In this document: positions 16,807-24,170 of the stretch, in pieces
Layout of the letters: each line of letters starts with the position of its first letter
Position numbering within the stretch: the first letter of the stretch is position 1
From: DATCSE01 sp036568605
GTDB taxonomy: Bacteria > Pseudomonadota > Gammaproteobacteria > Burkholderiales > Burkholderiaceae_C
NCBI GenBank assembly: GCA_036568605.1
Contig: DATCSE010000434.1
Location: 1-34,383, forward strand
DNA: 34,383 nucleotides
Direction of reading: 5' to 3'
Position numbers and translations under genes: made by a program
Notes under the pieces: model-generated
Seen by the model: only the letters and a program-made list of their open reading frames with translations
Databases searched by the model: none
What the model was told of the DNA's origin: nothing

Positions 16807-17691
16807 ATGCAGGACCGCACCGAACGCGAATTCACGGCCGATGCCGCCAACCCGCTCGGGCTGGACGGCATCGAGTTCATCGAGTACAGCACCACCAAGC
16901 CGCAGGCGCTGGGCCAGGTGCTGGAGATGGCGGGCTTCCATCCGATCGCGCGGCACCGCTCGCGCGAGGTGCTGCTGTACCGGCAAGGCGACATGAACGT
17001 GATCGTCAATGCGCATGTCGGCGAAGCGGGCCGCGGCCCGGCGCCGGTCGAGACGCCGACGATCGCCGCGATCGCGCTGCGCGTGCGCGATGCCGCCGGC
17101 GCGTACCGCGAGGCGCTGGCGCGCGGCGCGTGGGCGGTGCCCACGCATGTCGAGGTGATGGAGCTGAACATCCCGGCGATCCACGGCGTCGGCGCGAGCC
17201 GCATCTACTTCGTCGACCGCTACAAGGACTTCTCGATCTACGACGTCGACTTCACGCTGATCCCGACCGTCGACGCCAAACCGCAGGCGCTCACCGGGCT
17301 GCACTGGTACGGCGTGGTCCAGTACATCGCGAACGACCGCACCGAGGACTGGACCGAGTTCTACCGCGAGCTGTTCGGCTTCCAGACGCTGCCCGATGCC
17401 GAGCGCCACGGCATCCTGCCCAAGGGCCGCGTGCTGCGCAGCCCGTGCGGCAAGTTCTTCCTGCAGCTGATCGAGCCCGAGCCCGGCATCTTCGACGCCG
17501 AGGGCGAAGAGGTGCTGCAGCGCATCGGCCTGGGCACGCCCGATGTACTGGCCAGCGTGAAGGCGCTGCGCGAGCGGGGCCTGGGCTTCGTCGAATCGGG
17601 CGGCGTGCATTCGGAGACGCGCGGCGCGCTGACGCAGAGCTATCTGGGCGGCGTGATGTTCGAGCTGGTGCACGACGAGGTGATGCGATGA
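16807..17691 (+). CDS. HPPD-like VOC-fold protein, stand-alone counterpart of the QuiC C-terminal domain
   Basis: 294 aa from the ATG at 16807, chosen because AAGG (16796-16799) precedes it; starts at 16774/16777 overlapping the previous stop are possible. Two vicinal-oxygen-chelate modules (about 15-145 and 160-290) match 4-hydroxyphenylpyruvate dioxygenase architecture, with DWTEFYRELFGFQ and a C-terminal GGVMFELVHDE. Of the HPPD iron ligands, the glutamate is kept (E286). The second histidine position appears to be R239 (LQRIGLGTPDVLASVKALRERGLGFV). The first is unclear (H166 is nearby). HPPD activity is therefore doubtful. In some pseudomonads a similar domain is fused to the C-terminus of 3-dehydroshikimate dehydratase; here it is a separate gene lying just upstream of the dehydratase and overlapping it by 4 nt. 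Confidence 0.83.
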   Translation: MQDRTEREFTADAANPLGLDGIEFIEYSTTKPQALGQVLEMAGFHPIARHRSREVLLYRQGDMNVIVNAHVGEAGRGPAPVETPTIAAIALRVRDAAGAYREALARGAWAVPTHVEVMELNIPAIHGVGASRIYFVDRYKDFSIYDVDFTLIPTVDAKPQALTGLHWYGVVQYIANDRTEDWTEFYRELFGFQTLPDAERHGILPKGRVLRSPCGKFFLQLIEPEPGIFDAEGEEVLQRIGLGTPDVLASVKALRERGLGFVESGGVHSETRGALTQSYLGGVMFELVHDEVMR

Positions 17692-18608
17692 AGGCGCTCG
17701 ACGAGCTGCGCGCCGAACGCGAGGTCTCGTCGCTGGCCGACTTCGGGATGGACACGATCTCGCTGGCCGGCACGCTGCCGCAGAAGCTCGCCGCGATCCG
17801 CGGGGCCGGCTTCTCGCAGGTGATGCTGATGGCGCGCGACCTGGTCGGCCATGCGGGCGGTCTGGATGACGCGATCCAAGTCGTCAAGAACAGCGGTCTG
17901 CGCGTCACCGGCTTCCAGGTGCTGCGCGACTTCGAAGGCCTGTCGGGCCATCTGCACGACTACAAGGTGGACGTGGCCAAGTCGATGCTCGAGATGTGCC
18001 ACGCGGTCGGCTCCAAGGTGCTGCTGGTCTGCTCGTCGACCTCGACCCATGCGACCGGCGACCCGGCCGTGCTCGCGCGCGACCTGCGCAAGCTCGCGAT
18101 GCTCGCGCTGCCGCTGGGCATCCGCATCGCGTACGAGGGCTTGTCGTGGGGCCGGCACATCGAAGAGTTCACCGCAGCGTGGGACATCGTCTGCCGAGCC
18201 GATGCGCCGAATCTCGGCATCGGCATCGACTCGTTCCACCTGTTCGCGACGAAGACGCCGCTGGACGACCTGGAGCTGCTCGACCCGGACAAGATCTTCC
18301 TCGTGCAGCTGGCCGACTTCATGTGGAACGAGATCAAGTCGGTCGAGGAGCGCATCGACACCGCGCGCCACTTCCGCGTCTTCCCGGGCGAAGGCGTGCA
18401 CAGCGCAGCGCTGGCCGAGCTTGTGCTGCGGCTCGATGCGCTGGGCTACCGCGGCGACTACAGCTTCGAGGTCTTCAACGACGACTACCTGCAGATGCCG
18501 CTGCCCACCGTCGCGCAGCGCGCGCGCCGCTCGGCGCTGTGGCTGGGCGACGAGGTGCTGCGCCGCTCGGCGCCGCTGCCCGGGCGCATGAGGCTGCGGC
18601 GTGGCTGA
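17688..18608 (+). CDS. quiC: 3-dehydroshikimate dehydratase (TIM-barrel, QuiC/AsbF type)
   Basis: 306 aa. Sugar-phosphate-isomerase-like TIM barrel predicted to convert 3-dehydroshikimate to protocatechuate with a divalent metal. The expected metal/active-site residues are visible on successive strands: E150 (RIAYEGLSWG), D181 and H184 (GIGIDSFHLF), Q207 (FLVQLADF) and E261 (YSFEVFND). Length fits a single-domain barrel; the HPPD-like domain found fused in QuiC1-type enzymes is encoded by the preceding gene. ATGA overlap with that gene and an 8-nt overlap with the next suggest tight coupling. Its product feeds the protocatechuate branch of the beta-ketoadipate pathway, several of whose genes are in this window. 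Confidence 0.86.
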   Translation: MKALDELRAEREVSSLADFGMDTISLAGTLPQKLAAIRGAGFSQVMLMARDLVGHAGGLDDAIQVVKNSGLRVTGFQVLRDFEGLSGHLHDYKVDVAKSMLEMCHAVGSKVLLVCSSTSTHATGDPAVLARDLRKLAMLALPLGIRIAYEGLSWGRHIEEFTAAWDIVCRADAPNLGIGIDSFHLFATKTPLDDLELLDPDKIFLVQLADFMWNEIKSVEERIDTARHFRVFPGEGVHSAALAELVLRLDALGYRGDYSFEVFNDDYLQMPLPTVAQRARRSALWLGDEVLRRSAPLPGRMRLRRG

Positions 18609-19662
18609 TGCGCCGGTGCGGCTGCTGCTGGCCGGCGCGGGTGCGATCGGGCGCGCACATGCGCGGCATGTCGCTGCTAGCGATGCCTGCGTGCTCGCCG
18701 GCGTGGTCGACCCCGCACCGGTGAGCCGGGACTGGGCTCGGCAGCTGGGCGTGCCCCATGCGGACCAGCTCGAACCGGCGCTCGCTGCGTGGCGCCCGGA
18801 CGGCGTCATCCTGGCGACGCCCAACACGCTGCACGTGGTGGGCGCACTCGCGTGCCTGGAGCGCGGCGTGCCGGTGCTGGTCGAGAAGCCGATCGCCGAC
18901 CGGCTGCACGATGCGCTCACGCTCGTCGAGGCGGCGCAGCGCCTGCGCGTGCCGGTTCTGGTCGGCCACCATCGTCGTCACAGCGCGGCGATGGCCACGG
19001 CCTGCGAGACGATTGCGAGCGGCGTGCTGGGCCGACTCGTCGCAGTGCAGGGCAGCGCGCTGTTCCGCAAGCCCCAGGCGTATTTCGATGCAGCGCCGTG
19101 GCGCCGCGAATCCGGCGGCGGGCCGATCCTGATCAACATGATCCACGAGGTCGACAACCTGCGCCTGCTCGCCGGCGAGATCGCCGAAGTGCAGGCGATC
19201 GCGTCGAATGCGCGCCGCGGCCATGCGGTGGAAGACACGGTGGCGATCGTGCTGCGCTTTGTCGGCGGTGCGCTCGGCACGTTCCTGTTGTCGGATGCCG
19301 CTGCGAGCACGCACAGCTGGGAGCAGACCAGCGGCGAAAACGGCATGTACGCGCGCGATGCCAGCGAAGCCTGCTACCACGTCAGCGGCGAGCGCGGCAG
19401 CCTCGCGATCCCGACGATGCGGCTGCAACTCGCGACCGGCGACGAAGCCTCGTGGCTCGAGCCGCTGCACGAGCAGCGCCTGGTGGTGCCCACGGTCGAT
19501 CCGTTGCGCCGCCAGCTCGACCACTTCATCGCGGTGATCCAGCGGCGCGAGGCGCCGCGCGTCAGCGCCGCGGACGCCGCCGCGACGTTGGCCGCCACGC
19601 TGGCGATCGCCGAATCGGCCGCGAGCGGCCGCCCGGTGCGATGTGACAAGATCGCGCTCTGA
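18601..19662 (+). CDS. Gfo/Idh/MocA-family oxidoreductase
   Basis: 353 aa. The N-terminal Rossmann domain has GAGAIG (12-17) and the family EKP motif with K96 (VEKPIAD). The C-terminal alpha/beta domain includes GGGPILINMIHEVDNLRLLAG, with H182 and D185 at the usual catalytic region. The start is GTG at 18601, overlapping the dehydratase stop by 8 nt, so the gene belongs to the operon. The substrate is unknown; the position suggests a dehydrogenase acting on quinate, shikimate or a related polyol, but nothing in the sequence proves this. It lies just before aroQ. Confidence 0.85.
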   Translation: MADAPVRLLLAGAGAIGRAHARHVAASDACVLAGVVDPAPVSRDWARQLGVPHADQLEPALAAWRPDGVILATPNTLHVVGALACLERGVPVLVEKPIADRLHDALTLVEAAQRLRVPVLVGHHRRHSAAMATACETIASGVLGRLVAVQGSALFRKPQAYFDAAPWRRESGGGPILINMIHEVDNLRLLAGEIAEVQAIASNARRGHAVEDTVAIVLRFVGGALGTFLLSDAAASTHSWEQTSGENGMYARDASEACYHVSGERGSLAIPTMRLQLATGDEASWLEPLHEQRLVVPTVDPLRRQLDHFIAVIQRREAPRVSAADAAATLAATLAIAESAASGRPVRCDKIAL

Positions 19663-19687
19663 GACACACACCAAACCCCTCGCCGGC

Positions 19688-20134
19688 ATGCCCCACAAGA
19701 TCCTGCTGCTCAACGGCCCGAACCTGAACCTGCTCGGCACGCGCGAGCCGCAGGTCTACGGCCACGACACGCTGGCCGATGTCGAGAGCCGCGCCGTGGC
19801 GCTGGGCGCGTCGCGCGGGGTCGCGGTCGAGTGCTTCCAGAGCAACCACGAGGGCGCGCTGATCGACCGCATCCACGCGGCGCGTCTGGACGGCACCGGC
19901 TTCATCGTGATCAACCCCGGCGGGCTGACGCACACCAGCGTCGCGCTGCGCGATGCGCTGGCCGGGGTTGCGATCCCGTTCATCGAGATCCACGTGTCCA
20001 ACGTGCACAAGCGCGAGGCGTTCCGGCACCACTCGTTCCTGTCGGAGATCGCGGCCGGCGTGATCGTCGGCTTCGGCGTCGGCGGCTACACGATGGCGCT
20101 GAACGCAGCGATCGACCGGCTCGCGCCGGGCTGA
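19688..20134 (+). CDS. aroQ: Type II 3-dehydroquinate dehydratase
   Basis: 148 aa, the normal size of the dodecameric type II enzyme that interconverts 3-dehydroquinate and 3-dehydroshikimate. The N-terminus has LLLNGPNLNLLGTREPQVYG with catalytic Y24 and R19 on the lid loop. Further hallmarks are ECFQSNHEG, NPGGLTHTS and H102 in IEIHVSN. The ATG at 19688 matches the family start; an upstream in-frame start at 19643 would overlap the oxidoreductase. It is the last gene of the operon, and its stop lies 3 nt from the convergent pcaR stop. It could serve quinate breakdown here, aromatic biosynthesis, or both. Confidence 0.95.
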   Translation: MPHKILLLNGPNLNLLGTREPQVYGHDTLADVESRAVALGASRGVAVECFQSNHEGALIDRIHAARLDGTGFIVINPGGLTHTSVALRDALAGVAIPFIEIHVSNVHKREAFRHHSFLSEIAAGVIVGFGVGGYTMALNAAIDRLAPG

Positions 20135-20137
20135 CCG

Positions 20138-20917
20138 CTATCCGACCAGCACCGCGCCGAGGTTGCGCGCACTGTCGCTGAGCACCGGCAAGAAGCGCCG
20201 CCGCATCTCGTCCAGCGACACACGCGCCGCATGCGTGCTGACGTTCATCGCCGCGACCACGCTGCCGCGCGCATCGCGCACCGGCACCGCGATCGAACGC
20301 AGTCCGACCTCGAGCTCCTGGTCGAGCAGCGCGTGCCCCGAGTCGCGCACGGCCTTCAGCAGCTTGCGCAGCCTGGCGGCGCTCGTGACCGTGCGATCGG
20401 TGCGCGCGATCAGCGCCACGCGCTCGAGATACGCGTCGAGCGCATCCGGCGGCAACTGCGCGAGCAGCACCTGGCCCATCGAGGTGCAATACGCCGGCAG
20501 CCGCGTGCCGACCAGCAGGTTGATCGACATGATGCGCGTCTCGGCGGCGCGGCAGATGTAGACGATGTCGTCGCCGTCGAGCACGGCGACCGAGCACGAT
20601 TCGCGCAGCCTGGCGCTGACCTGGTCGAGGTAAGGCTGCGCGACGACGGCCAACGGCGTCGACGACAGGAACGCCTGGCCCAGCGTCAGCACCAGCGGCT
20701 TCAGCGAGTAGCGCTTGTCCTCCTCGGCGACGTAGCCGAGCTTGTGCAGCGTGTACAGGCAGCGCCGCACCGCGGCGCGCGACAGCCCGGTGGTCTGCGC
20801 GACCTGCGAGATCGTCAGGTGGTGCCGGTGTTCGGAGAACGCGCGGATGACCTGCAGCCCGCGCTCCAGCGAGGTCATGAAGTTCGGGTCGCCGGCGTGG
20901 CTCTCTGTCTCGCGCAT
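20138..20917 (-). CDS. pcaR: PcaR-like IclR-family regulator of pcaIJF
   Basis: 259 aa from the ATG at 20917, preferred because GAGG stands 9 nt upstream; an ATG five codons earlier (20932) is possible but has a poor ribosome binding site. The winged HTH includes LTISQVAQTTGLSRAAVRRCL, with the preceding SLERGLQVIRAFSEH typical of PcaR/PcaU. The effector domain shows SVAVLDGDDIVYICRA and VGLRSIAVPVRD. PcaR-type proteins bind beta-ketoadipate (or protocatechuate for PcaU) and activate pca genes. The divergent gap to pcaI contains a strong dyad matching known PcaR boxes (20942-20960), supporting control of pcaIJF and of itself. Confidence 0.9.
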   Translation of the reverse strand: MRETESHAGDPNFMTSLERGLQVIRAFSEHRHHLTISQVAQTTGLSRAAVRRCLYTLHKLGYVAEEDKRYSLKPLVLTLGQAFLSSTPLAVVAQPYLDQVSARLRESCSVAVLDGDDIVYICRAAETRIMSINLLVGTRLPAYCTSMGQVLLAQLPPDALDAYLERVALIARTDRTVTSAARLRKLLKAVRDSGHALLDQELEVGLRSIAVPVRDARGSVVAAMNVSTHAARVSLDEMRRRFLPVLSDSARNLGAVLVG

Positions 20918-20941
20918 GGTGTCCGGCCTCATTGATCTCGT

Positions 20942-20974
20942 CTGTTCGATTATCGAACAGTTATTCGATTATCG
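20942..20974. promoter_or_regulatory. PcaR-type operator: dyad plus direct repeat
   Basis: CTGTTCGAT-T-ATCGAACAG (20942-20960) is a perfect inverted repeat around one central base. TTCGATTATCG recurs as a direct repeat at 20945-20955 and 20964-20974, 19 nt apart. From memory this closely resembles the pseudomonad PcaR box (GTTCGATAATCGCAC). It lies between the divergent pcaR and pcaI genes, ending 3 nt before the predicted -35 of pcaI, the position expected of an activator site. Confidence 0.85.
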
Positions 20975-20977
20975 CCC

Positions 20978-21006
20978 TTGACCCTGCCGCGCGTGACGCC
21001 TATCGT
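20978..21006 (+). promoter_or_regulatory. Predicted sigma70-type promoter of pcaIJF
   Basis: TTGACC (20978-20983) and TATCGT (21001-21006) with a 17-nt spacer. Transcription would start near 21013, about 58 nt ahead of the pcaI GTG. It is immediately downstream of the PcaR-type operator. Confidence 0.65.
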
Positions 21007-21070
21007 TTCAGCACATCGGCGGCCCACCGCCGGACAATCAAACCCGAGACAACCCCGGAAGGATTCGATC

Positions 21071-21736
21071 GTGATCGACAAGATCGTCCCCAGCGTCGAA
21101 GCGGCGCTGGCCGGCATCGCCGACGGCGCCACCGTGATGATCGGCGGCTTCGGCACTGCCGGCCAGCCGGCCGAGCTGATCGACGCGCTGATCGCGCAAG
21201 GCGCACGCGACCTCACCGTCGTCAACAACAACGCCGGCAACGGCGAGACCGGCCTGGCCGCGCTGCTGAAGACCGGCCGCGTGCGCAAGATCATCTGCTC
21301 GTTCCCGCGCCAGACCGACTCGCAGGTGTTCGATGCGCTGTACCGCGCCGGCAAGATCGAGCTCGAGCTGGTGCCGCAAGGCAACCTCGCCGAGCGCATC
21401 CGCGCCGCCGGTGCCGGCATCGGCGCGTTCTTCACGCCCACGGCCTACGGCACGCCGCTGGCCGAGGGCAAGGAGGTGCGCGAGATCGGCGGTCGCATGC
21501 AGGTCCTCGAATACCCGATCCACGCCGACGTCGCGCTGATCAAGGCCGAGCGCGGCGACCGCTGGGGCAACCTGACCTATCGCAAGACCGCCCGCAACTT
21601 CGGCCCCATCATGGCCGCGGCGGCGAAACTGACGATCGCCTCGGTGCACGAGATCGTGCCGCTGGGCGAGCTGGATCCGGAGATCGTCGTGACCCCCGGC
21701 CTCTATGTGCAGCGTGTCGTGAAGGTGCCGCGATGA
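21071..21736 (+). CDS. pcaI: 3-oxoadipate CoA-transferase subunit A
   Basis: 221 aa. With PcaJ it transfers CoA from succinyl-CoA to beta-ketoadipate, the penultimate step of the beta-ketoadipate pathway. Family marks include VMIGGFGTAGQPAELIDAL near the N-terminus, NNNAGNGETGLAALL, and the GIGAFFTPTAYGTPLAEGKE segment. The start is GTG at 21071, backed by a strong GGAAGGA (21057-21063); a longer reading from a TTG at 20978 would run through the promoter. The stop overlaps the pcaJ start (ATGA). Control by the adjacent PcaR-like protein is likely. Confidence 0.95.
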   Translation: MIDKIVPSVEAALAGIADGATVMIGGFGTAGQPAELIDALIAQGARDLTVVNNNAGNGETGLAALLKTGRVRKIICSFPRQTDSQVFDALYRAGKIELELVPQGNLAERIRAAGAGIGAFFTPTAYGTPLAEGKEVREIGGRMQVLEYPIHADVALIKAERGDRWGNLTYRKTARNFGPIMAAAAKLTIASVHEIVPLGELDPEIVVTPGLYVQRVVKVPR

Positions 21737-22374
21737 TCAAGAAACTCGACCGCAACCAGATGGCCGCGCGCGTGGCGCGCGACATTCCCGACGGGGCCGT
21801 CGTCAACCTCGGCATCGGCTTGCCGACCCTGGTGGCCAACCACCTGCCGTCGGACCGCGAGGTGCTGCTGCACACCGAGAACGGCGCGCTGGGCATGGGC
21901 CCCGCGCCGGCGCCGGGCCAGGAGGACTGGGACCTGATCAACGCCGGCAAGCAGCCGGTCACGCTGCTGCCGGGCGGCTCGTACTTCCACCACGCCGACA
22001 GCTTCGCGATGATGCGCGGCGGGCACCTGGACTTCTGCGTGCTCGGCGCGTTCCAGGTCAGCGTGAAGGGCGACCTCGCGAACTGGCACACCGGCGCGCC
22101 CGATGCGATCCCCGCGGTCGGCGGCGCGATGGACCTCGCGATCGGCGCGAAGAAGACCTTCGTGATGATGGAGCACCTGACCAAGGGCGGCGAGAGCAAG
22201 ATCGTGCCGGTGTGCACCTACCCGCTGACCGGCGTCGGCTGCGTCAGCCGCCTCTACACCGACCTCGCGACGATCGACATCACGCCCGAGGGGCTGAAGG
22301 TGGTCGACATGGTCGAAGGGCTGGATCTGGCCGAGCTGGTGCGCCTGTCGGGCGTGCCGATGACGCTGGCCTGA
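21733..22374 (+). CDS. pcaJ: 3-oxoadipate CoA-transferase subunit B
   Basis: 213 aa. Catalytic subunit of the succinyl-CoA:3-ketoacid transferase pair: the active-site glutamate that forms the CoA thioester is E49 in LLHTENGALGMGP. Other hallmarks are NLGIGLPTLVANHLP and GGHLDFCVLGAFQVS. Translation is coupled to pcaI through a 4-nt ATGA overlap, as usual for heteromeric transferases. pcaF follows after 49 nt. Confidence 0.95.
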   Translation: MIKKLDRNQMAARVARDIPDGAVVNLGIGLPTLVANHLPSDREVLLHTENGALGMGPAPAPGQEDWDLINAGKQPVTLLPGGSYFHHADSFAMMRGGHLDFCVLGAFQVSVKGDLANWHTGAPDAIPAVGGAMDLAIGAKKTFVMMEHLTKGGESKIVPVCTYPLTGVGCVSRLYTDLATIDITPEGLKVVDMVEGLDLAELVRLSGVPMTLA

Positions 22375-22423
22375 CCATCCAACCGCGACCCGGCACGAGA
22401 CAACACGAGAGAGAGACATCGCC

Positions 22424-23626
22424 ATGAACCACGCTTTCATCGTCGACGCGATCCGCACGCCGTTCGGCCGCTACGGCGGCGCCCTGAGCTCGGTGCGCAC
22501 CGATGACCTCGGGGCGATCCCGATCCGCGCGCTGATCGCGCGCAACCCCAAGGTCGACTGGGCCGCGGTCAGCGACGTGCTGTACGGCTGCGCGAACCAG
22601 GCCGGCGAGGACAACCGCAACGTTGCCCGCATGAGCGCGCTGCTCGCCGGGCTGCCGCTGGACGTGCCCGGGGCCACGATCAACCGCCTGTGCGGCTCGG
22701 GGCTGGATGCGGTCGGCAGCGCGGCGCGGGCGATCCGCAGCGGCGAGGCGGGCCTGATGATCGCCGGCGGCGTCGAGAGCATGAGCCGTGCGCCGTTCGT
22801 GATGCCCAAGGCCGAGACCGCGTTCTCGCGCACCAACGCGGTCTACGACACGACGATAGGCTGGCGCTTCGTCAACAAGCTGATGAAGGAGCAGTACGGC
22901 GTCGACTCGATGCCCGAGACCGCCGAGAACGTCGCGGTCGATTTCAAGATCGAGCGCGAGGCGCAGGACCGCATGGCGCTGGCGTCGCAGCTCAAGGCCG
23001 TGAAGGCGCAGCAGAGCGGCTTCTTCGACGCCGAGATCACGCCGGTGACGATCCCGCAGAAGAAGGGCGATGCGATCGTCGTCGCGAAGGACGAGCATCC
23101 GCGCGAGACTTCGCTCGAAGCGCTCGCGAAGCTCAAGGGCGTGGTCAAGCCCGACGGCACCGTGACCGCCGGCAATGCGTCCGGCGTCAACGACGGTGCC
23201 TGCGCGCTGCTGCTGGCCGACGAGGCCAGCGCCGCGAAGTACGGGCTCACGCCGAAGGCGCGCGTGCTGGGCATGGCCACCGCCGGCGTGCCGCCGCGCA
23301 TCATGGGCTTCGGCCCGGCACCGGCAGTGCGCAAGGTGCTCGCGCTGACCGGCTTGAAGCTCGAGCAGATCGACGTGATCGAGCTGAACGAGGCGTTCGC
23401 CGCGCAAGGCCTGGCGGTGCTGCGCGATCTGGGCATCGCCGACGACGATGCGCGCGTCAACCCGAACGGCGGCGCGATCGCGCTGGGCCATCCGCTGGGC
23501 GCGAGCGGCGCACGCCTGGCCACGACCGCGGTGAACCAGCTGCAGAAGACCCAGGGTCGTTATGCGCTGTGCACGATGTGCATAGGCGTCGGCCAGGGCA
23601 TCGCGGTCGTGCTCGAGCGCGTCTGA
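22424..23626 (+). CDS. pcaF: 3-oxoadipyl-CoA thiolase
   Basis: 400 aa, the standard thiolase length. It cleaves beta-ketoadipyl-CoA to succinyl-CoA and acetyl-CoA, the last pathway step. The nucleophilic cysteine is C90 in NRLCGSGLDAVG; NPNGGAIALGHPLGASGAR carries the catalytic histidine, and CTMCIGVGQGIA the second cysteine. The N-terminus RTPFGRYGGALSSVRTDDL is characteristic of the PcaF/PaaJ subgroup rather than acetoacetyl-CoA thiolases. It ends the pcaIJF unit. Confidence 0.95.
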   Translation: MNHAFIVDAIRTPFGRYGGALSSVRTDDLGAIPIRALIARNPKVDWAAVSDVLYGCANQAGEDNRNVARMSALLAGLPLDVPGATINRLCGSGLDAVGSAARAIRSGEAGLMIAGGVESMSRAPFVMPKAETAFSRTNAVYDTTIGWRFVNKLMKEQYGVDSMPETAENVAVDFKIEREAQDRMALASQLKAVKAQQSGFFDAEITPVTIPQKKGDAIVVAKDEHPRETSLEALAKLKGVVKPDGTVTAGNASGVNDGACALLLADEASAAKYGLTPKARVLGMATAGVPPRIMGFGPAPAVRKVLALTGLKLEQIDVIELNEAFAAQGLAVLRDLGIADDDARVNPNGGAIALGHPLGASGARLATTAVNQLQKTQGRYALCTMCIGVGQGIAVVLERV

Positions 23627-23749
23627 TGCGCGGGCTGCATAGCGGCGCGACCCTCTGCAAACATCTGTAAAGGTCGTACCGCGCGTCAGCCGGCGCGCTC
23701 GCTCGGCAGTTAGAGAGGCATGACGATTCGTTCAACGAAGGAGCCAGTC

Positions 23750-24127
23750 ATGTCCAGAATGCTGCCGTCCACCGTGAAGGTCGCCGCCGTGGCCACGGTC
23801 TCGGCGCTGCTGCTGTCGGCCTGCGTGGTCGCTCCGTACCCGCAGCGGGTCTACGCGCAACCCGCCCCGGCCCCCGCGCCGTACTACAACCAGGATGTGG
23901 TGGTCGTCGATGCGCCGCCGCCGGCGCCGTATGTCGAAGTCGTGCCGGCGGTTCCGTACCCTGGCGCGATCTGGATCGGCGGCTACTGGGGCTGGTCGGG
24001 TGGCCGTCACCACTGGGTGCCGGGCCGCTGGGAGGCACCGCGCCCCGGCTACAGCTACCGCGGGCATGCCTGGGTGCAGGACGGCGGGCGCTGGCACCTG
24101 CGCGCGGGCGGCTGGATCCACAACTGA
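23750..24127 (+). CDS. YXWGXW-repeat lipoprotein
   Basis: 125 aa. A lipoprotein signal with lipobox LLSAC (C25) is followed by a Pro/Ala-rich stretch (about 30-70) and a Trp/Tyr/Gly-rich C-terminal half with YXWGXW-type repeats (GGYWGWSGGRHHWVPGRW, then HAWVQDGGRWHLRAGGW). Such proteins are small outer-membrane-associated lipoproteins of unknown role. The ATG at 23750 is chosen over one at 23720 because AAGGAG (23738-23743) precedes it and the lipobox falls at the right distance. A 13-nt palindrome (TTCGTT-C-AACGAA, 23727-23739) overlaps the leader and touches the ribosome binding site; it could affect translation or be an operator. Confidence 0.85.
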   Translation: MSRMLPSTVKVAAVATVSALLLSACVVAPYPQRVYAQPAPAPAPYYNQDVVVVDAPPPAPYVEVVPAVPYPGAIWIGGYWGWSGGRHHWVPGRWEAPRPGYSYRGHAWVQDGGRWHLRAGGWIHN

Positions 24128-24143
24128 CACGCCACGTTGCTGA

Positions 24144-24165
24144 GCCCGCCGGTCATGCGGCGGGC
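24144..24165. terminator. Candidate shared terminator hairpin between convergent genes
   Basis: GCCCGCCG (24144-24151) and CGGCGGGC (24158-24165) form a perfect 8-bp GC stem with a 6-nt loop, placed between the stops of the lipoprotein gene and the convergent chemoreceptor gene. No clear T run follows on either strand, so efficiency is uncertain. Confidence 0.55.
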
Positions 24166-24170
24166 GCGGA

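Noticed and set aside
16807..17691. Naming this gene hpd (4-hydroxyphenylpyruvate dioxygenase)
   Set aside because: The iron ligands appear incomplete and the operon is hydroaromatic catabolism, not tyrosine degradation; an HPPD-like label is safer.
20978..21070. N-terminal extension of pcaI from TTG at 20978
   Set aside because: This TTG is the -35 element of the predicted promoter; the GTG at 21071 has a strong ribosome binding site and matches the family start.
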